Assembly: GCA_964387775.1 (NCBI GenBank)
Contig: CAYLZO010000161.1
Coordinates: 1-12,358, forward strand
DNA: 12,358 nt
Source: CAYLZO01 sp964387775
Lineage (GTDB): Bacteria > Chloroflexota > Anaerolineae > JAAYZQ01
Direction of reading: 5' to 3'
This document shows, piece after piece, positions 6,630 through 12,358 of this stretch. The notes under the pieces were generated by a model. That model saw nothing but the letters and a program-made list of their open reading frames with translations. It was not told the DNA's origin and made no database searches. Within the stretch, counting starts at the first letter, position 1. Every line of letters starts with the position of its first letter. The translations under genes and the position numbers were made by a program.

Positions 6630-7560
6630 AGAAATTCTCCCGGTAAAAGTCGATGAGGATCTCGGCCACCTCGCTGCCCACGCGGGCCTGGCCCTCGACG
6701 GTGCCGGCGCCGATGTGGGGCGAGCCAATGACGAGGTTGAAGCCATCTGCGTCCTTGAGAGCAAAGAGCTTTGGATTGCCGGGATTCACCTTCTCGTCCT
6801 CAAAGACGTCCAGCGCCGCGCCGGCCACCTTGCCGCTGACCAGGGCGTCGTACAAAGCGTCTTCGTCCACCACGCCGCCCCGGGCGCAGTTGACGAGATA
6901 GACGCCGTCTTTCATCAGGGCAAAGGTCTCCGCGTTGAGCATGTGGGTCGTGGCCGGAACTTTGGGCACGTGCAGCGAGATGTAGTCGCTCTCGCTCAGC
7001 ACCTCTTCCAGACTGACCTGCTTGGCCGGGCCGGGATCGGCCGGGGTGATGATGTCGTAAAAGATGACGTCCATGCCCAGCCCCGCCGCCTTGCGGCCCA
7101 GCAGGCCGCCGATGTTGCCAAAGCCGACGAGGCCCAGCGTCTTGCCCGCGATCTCGGTGCCCTTGAGCTGTTTCTTTTTCCATTCACCGGCGGTCATGCT
7201 CATCGTGGCCTGGGGGATGTGGCGAGCCAGGGCCAGCATGTAGCCCAGCGCCAGTTCCGCAACCGAGTTGGAGCTGGCCTTGGGCGTGTTGCGCACCGAG
7301 ATCCCCTTGCTCTGGGCGTATTGCACGTCGATGTTGTCCAGCCCGACGCCGCCCCGGACGATGATGTTGAGGTTCGTGGCGGCGTTGATCACCGCTGGCG
7401 GGACCTTGGTCCGGCTGCGAACCACCATGCCGTCGTAGGGCGCTATCTCTTGCAGCAATTCCTCGGCCGAAATACCGGGACGGTTGTCTACCTCGATCCC
7501 CGCCGTTTCCAACGCCTCGATGGTCTCGGGCGCGACGGGGTCACAGATTAACACTTTCAT
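6628..7560 (-). CDS. serA: D-3-phosphoglycerate dehydrogenase, short form
   Basis: A 310-residue member of the D-isomer-specific 2-hydroxyacid dehydrogenases. In the first step of serine synthesis it oxidises 3-phosphoglycerate to 3-phosphohydroxypyruvate with NAD+. The Rossmann motif is GLVGFGNIGG (143-152). The catalytic triad is R227 in NCARGGVVDE, E256 in DVFEDE and H282 in SPHIGAGT. The VRGGVGLDNID stretch (68-78) is typical of SerA. There is no ACT or ASB domain after residue 310, so serine feedback through an ACT domain is not expected. The ATG at 7560 has AAGGAG about 10 nt upstream. The neighbouring aminotransferase and DUF1015 gene make SerA much more likely than a glyoxylate/hydroxypyruvate reductase. 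Transcription comes from the aminotransferase upstream across heptad element D. Confidence 0.93.
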   Translation of the reverse strand: MKVLICDPVAPETIEALETAGIEVDNRPGISAEELLQEIAPYDGMVVRSRTKVPPAVINAATNLNIIVRGGVGLDNIDVQYAQSKGISVRNTPKASSNSVAELALGYMLALARHIPQATMSMTAGEWKKKQLKGTEIAGKTLGLVGFGNIGGLLGRKAAGLGMDVIFYDIITPADPGPAKQVSLEEVLSESDYISLHVPKVPATTHMLNAETFALMKDGVYLVNCARGGVVDEDALYDALVSGKVAGAALDVFEDEKVNPGNPKLFALKDADGFNLVIGSPHIGAGTVEGQARVGSEVAEILIDFYRENF

Positions 7561-7582
7561 GGTCGTTTCACTCCTTCTTGGG

Positions 7583-7631
7583 TATTAGATATTAGATATT
7601 GACCTGTGCAATATCTAATATCTAATATCTA
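7583..7631. repeat. Heptad-register inverted repeat, element D (aminotransferase / serA junction)
   Basis: Seven in-register 7-mers built on a different, AT-rich core: TATTAGA twice, two loop heptads, then ATATCTA three times. The arms 7583-7601 and 7609-7627 are perfectly complementary (19 bp) around a 7-nt loop. The element lies between the serA ribosome-binding site (7571-7576) and the aminotransferase stop (7637-7639). It has the same layout as elements A to C but no sequence similarity to them. Confidence 0.9.
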
Positions 7632-7636
7632 GTAAC

Positions 7637-8704
7637 TCACAGCCCCAGGATGTCCTCGATCTCACCCAACAGCCACTCGACGTCCTCCATCTGGTGGTCG
7701 CCCATGTGGCCGATGCGGAAGCACTTTTCCTTCAGGTCGCCGTAGCCGTTGGAGATCATGGCCCCGCGCTTGGCCAGTTCCTCGTTGAGGCCGGCGACGC
7801 TGATGCCCCGCGTGTTCTCGATGTTGGTCACCGTGTTCGACAGGTAGCGCTCGTCGCCATAGAGGGCAAAGTGCTCGCGGGCCCAATCGCGCACGATCTC
7901 GGCCATCTCGGCGTGACGGGCAAAGCGGTTCTCGATCCCTTCCTCGAACATGGCGTCCATCTGCACGTTGAGGGCCTGGATGAGGCTGATGGCCGGCGTG
8001 GCCGGGGTCTGATGCTTGTCGTATTTCTTGTCCATCTGGTCGTAGGCAAAATAGTAGCCGCGGCTGGGCACCAGCAGCGCCCGCTCTCGCGCCCGGTCGC
8101 TGACGGCGGCCACGGTCAGGCCCGGCGGCAGGGCGAAGCACTTTTGCACACCGGCCAGGCAGACGTCCAGGCCCCAGGCGTCGAATTCAATCTTGGCTCC
8201 GGCCATGCTGCTCACAGCATCGACCAGGATCAGGACGCCCGGATACTTTTCGTGGATCAGCGCGGCGATGTCGGCGAGGGGGTTCATGATGCCCGTCGAA
8301 GTCTCGTTGTGGCAGATGGTGATGGCGTCGTATTCGCCTCCAGAGAGGGCCTTGTCCACCAACTCGGGCGTAATGGCCTGGCCCATGGGTACCTCCAGCG
8401 GCTCGCAGGCCACGCCGTTGGCCACGGTCATCTGGTGCCAGCGCTTGGAAAAAGCGCCGCAGATGGTGTTCAGCGTCTTTTTCGTCGAAGCCTGGCGCAC
8501 AGAACCTTCCATGACACCCGACGAAGATGACGCATAAAGGTAGACGCGTCGCTCGGTGTAGAGTAACTCTTGCAGCTTGGGCGTCACCTCGGCCTGGAGG
8601 TCCGAATACTCCTTGGCCCGGTGGCCGATCATGGGGGCGGCCTGGGCTTCCAGGATCTCGTCCCGCACGTGGGTCGGTCCAGGGATGAACAGCTTCTTGT
8701 ACAT
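7637..8704 (-). CDS. Class V aminotransferase, probable phosphoserine aminotransferase
   Basis: A 355-residue fold-type I, class V PLP aminotransferase of the serine-pyruvate/alanine-glyoxylate type. The N-terminal LFIPGPTHVRDEIL and the GHRAKEYSDL stretch (27-36) are family hallmarks. Residues NETSTG (133-138), D162 in LVDAVSSMAG and the Schiff-base lysine K188 in AGVQKCFALPPGL are present. C-terminal FRIGHMGD (326-333) carries the substrate-carboxylate arginine. Its position upstream of serA suggests it makes O-phosphoserine from phosphohydroxypyruvate and glutamate; class V enzymes of this type do that job next to serA in, for example, Thermotoga. A serine-glyoxylate aminotransferase is the main alternative. 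The ATG at 8704 is preceded by a near-ideal AAGGAGGT. It is the first gene of the leftward series and has its own promoter. Confidence 0.88.
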   Translation of the reverse strand: MYKKLFIPGPTHVRDEILEAQAAPMIGHRAKEYSDLQAEVTPKLQELLYTERRVYLYASSSSGVMEGSVRQASTKKTLNTICGAFSKRWHQMTVANGVACEPLEVPMGQAITPELVDKALSGGEYDAITICHNETSTGIMNPLADIAALIHEKYPGVLILVDAVSSMAGAKIEFDAWGLDVCLAGVQKCFALPPGLTVAAVSDRARERALLVPSRGYYFAYDQMDKKYDKHQTPATPAISLIQALNVQMDAMFEEGIENRFARHAEMAEIVRDWAREHFALYGDERYLSNTVTNIENTRGISVAGLNEELAKRGAMISNGYGDLKEKCFRIGHMGDHQMEDVEWLLGEIEDILGL

Positions 8705-8809
8705 ATCTTACCTCCTTGTAAGGACTTGTGTGATTTGTTTTGAGCCGGTCTGAGCCATCTGTCTACATTTCAACGAAGGAAAGAACTTGAGCCTGCTCGA
8801 CCGATTTGC

Positions 8810-8838
8810 ATTGTACCAATTATCTCAAAAAGGGGCAA
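8810..8838 (-). promoter_or_regulatory. Sigma70-like promoter for the serine cluster
   Basis: On the minus strand TTGCCC (8838-8833), a 17-bp spacer and TACAAT (8815-8810) form a plausible promoter. Transcription would start near 8803, leaving a leader of about 100 nt before the aminotransferase ATG. The leader contains TGAGCC (plus-strand reading) at 8741, 8751 and 8788, which might be operator half-sites. Confidence 0.6.
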
Positions 8839-8857
8839 CTTGCCGTCCGGCTGTGGC

Positions 8858-8886
8858 TTGACCTTCCCCTCTTTGTCTGGTATGAT
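8858..8886 (+). promoter_or_regulatory. Sigma70-like promoter for the PK C-domain gene
   Basis: TTGACC (8858-8863), a 17-bp spacer and TATGAT (8881-8886) match the consensus at five of six positions in each box. Transcription would start near 8893, which rules out any start codon upstream of that for the gene. The -35 box is 19 bp from the -35 box of the divergent leftward promoter. Confidence 0.75.
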
Positions 8887-8943
8887 CTTTGTGTTCCGGT
8901 CTATGTTCAAGAAGAATCTTCAGCACACAAGGAGAAGATGGAA

Positions 8944-9528
8944 ATGCCCGAAATCGTTGCCCCTGGAATCCTATTCACGCAGACCGGCCCGGCCAACACG
9001 GACCGGACCCTGGAACTGGCCCGCACCCGCGCCGAGGCGTTGGGCATCGGCCAGGTTCTCGTCGCCACCACCAGCGGCGCCACCGGCCTCCAGGCGGCGC
9101 AGGCGCTGCACGGCCTGGACGTCATCGTCGTGACGCACTCGGCCGGCTTTCGCCAGCCCGACACCCAGGAGCTGGCCGCCCAGCACCGGGCCGCCATTGA
9201 GGCCGCCGGGGCGACGATCCTGACCGCCACCCACGCCTTTGGCGGCGTGGGCCGCGCCGTGCGCAAAAAGCTGGGCACCTACGAGGTGGACGAGATCATG
9301 GCCTTCACCCTGCGCACGTTTTGTGAGGGCGTCAAGGTCGCCGCCGAGATGGCGCTGATGGCCGCCGACGCCGGCCTGGTCCGCACCGACGCGCCTGTCG
9401 TCGCCGTCGCCGGGACGGGGCGCGGCGCCGACACGGCCGTCGTGCTCCGGCCGGCCCACGCCCAGGCATTTTTTGACCTGCGCTTCCAGGAGATCATCTG
9501 CATGCCGTCGCCGGGGCATCCGGGGTGA
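8944..9528 (+). CDS. Stand-alone pyruvate kinase alpha/beta (C-terminal) domain protein
   Basis: A 194-residue protein that consists only of a domain like the C-terminal domain of pyruvate kinase (PK_C). In full pyruvate kinases this domain holds the allosteric effector site and has no catalytic residues. Visible elements are ANTDRTLELARTRAEALG (17-34), the phosphate-loop-like ATTSGATG (41-48), the IVVTHSAGF strand and turn (61-69), THAFGGVGRA (96-105) and VAVAGTGRGADTAVVL (153-168). Such stand-alone proteins are annotated widely in bacteria and archaea with no proven function; small-ligand binding is inferred. I chose ATG 8944 because AAGGAG (8929-8934) is 9 nt away. The in-frame ATG 8938 is only 3 nt from it, and an in-frame ATG at 8806 lies upstream of the promoter. 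A hairpin with a T-run follows, so it is probably a single-gene transcript. Confidence 0.83.
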   Translation: MPEIVAPGILFTQTGPANTDRTLELARTRAEALGIGQVLVATTSGATGLQAAQALHGLDVIVVTHSAGFRQPDTQELAAQHRAAIEAAGATILTATHAFGGVGRAVRKKLGTYEVDEIMAFTLRTFCEGVKVAAEMALMAADAGLVRTDAPVVAVAGTGRGADTAVVLRPAHAQAFFDLRFQEIICMPSPGHPG

Positions 9529-9535
9529 GAACAAT

Positions 9536-9594
9536 GGATTGGTGGAATGCGCGGATCGAATCCGTTCATTCCGCGAATCCGCTGCTCTTTTTTT
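9536..9594 (+). terminator. Rho-independent terminator candidate after the PK C-domain gene
   Basis: GGATTGGTGGAATG (9536-9549) pairs with CATTCCGCGAATCC (9567-9580) at 12 of 14 positions plus one wobble. The enclosed segment holds its own 5-bp stem (CGGAT with ATCCG). Seven T residues follow at 9588-9594, eight bases past the stem, which is slightly far for an ideal terminator. The stem begins 7 bp after the stop codon. Confidence 0.6.
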
Positions 9595-9620
9595 GTCGCG
9601 CCTCCTTTCCGTGATATAAT
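9593..9620 (+). promoter_or_regulatory. Sigma70-like promoter for uvrA
   Basis: A consensus TATAAT (9615-9620) is preceded at 16 bp by TTGTCG (9593-9598). The -35 box shares its first Ts with the T-run of the upstream terminator. Transcription would start near 9627, about 60 nt before the uvrA start, and the leader holds a small GCTGCT/AGCAGC inverted repeat (9626-9631 region with 9649-9654). I saw no clear LexA-type operator. Confidence 0.65.
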
Positions 9621-9685
9621 GTAGGGCTGCTGCCCCGCGTTGCGCCGGAGCAGCGCTATCGAATGGATCACAGGAAGGACAGGCC

Positions 9686-12358
<2,673 letters not shown>

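Noticed and set aside
8806..8943. A 46-residue N-terminal extension of the PK C-domain protein
   Set aside because: It starts upstream of a near-consensus promoter and has no ribosome-binding site, while ATG 8944 has a well-spaced one.
9621..9685. LexA/SOS operator before uvrA
   Set aside because: The only dyad seen is GCTGCT/AGCAGC with a long centre, which does not match a LexA box I can recognise.

Overview
The window looks like a piece of a GC-rich, metagenome-type assembly from a Chloroflexota bacterium, probably Anaerolineae-like. This is inferred from the gene set, the LysM plus lamin-tail surface protein with TPTP-type linkers, and the junction repeats; no marker gene proves it. A 10-N scaffold gap lies inside uvrA. 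No rRNA, tRNA, CRISPR array, transposase, integrase or phage gene was seen.

Layout. Nine genes run leftward (minus strand). In transcription order from about 8.8 kb these are a class V aminotransferase, serA, a DUF1015 gene, surE, a nitroreductase-family gene, ilvE, a PH/DUF1648 membrane protein, a DUF92 membrane protein and a LysM/lamin-tail protein at the left edge. Two genes run rightward from about 8.9 kb: a stand-alone pyruvate-kinase C-terminal-domain protein and uvrA, which is cut by the right edge. Well-formed sigma70-type promoters sit back to back between the two directions (8810-8886), upstream of ilvE (3728-3756) and upstream of uvrA (9593-9620).

How the genes fit together. The aminotransferase, SerA and DUF1015 form a serine-biosynthesis cluster: 3-phosphoglycerate to phosphohydroxypyruvate to phosphoserine, with DUF1015 as an unassigned partner and no recognisable serB here. 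ilvE heads a tightly packed set (26-bp gap, 4-bp overlap, 4-nt gap) with three envelope proteins. SurE and UvrA are a nucleotidase and the DNA-damage sensor of excision repair.

The coding content is ordinary. The unusual part is the spacers. Four junction elements (1-63, 4306-4382, 6567-6629, 7583-7631) and one element inside uvrA (11121-11220) are built from 7-bp units on one side and reverse-complement 7-mers on the other. In the four junction elements a single 7-bp register is kept through the loop. They use three different core heptamers, so the family is defined by architecture rather than by sequence. The three internal junction elements fill the space from the downstream gene's ribosome-binding site to, or into, the upstream gene's stop codon. 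The uvrA copy is read through in frame. A separate 42-bp perfect palindrome sits in the predicted ilvE leader, flanked by 10-bp direct repeats.
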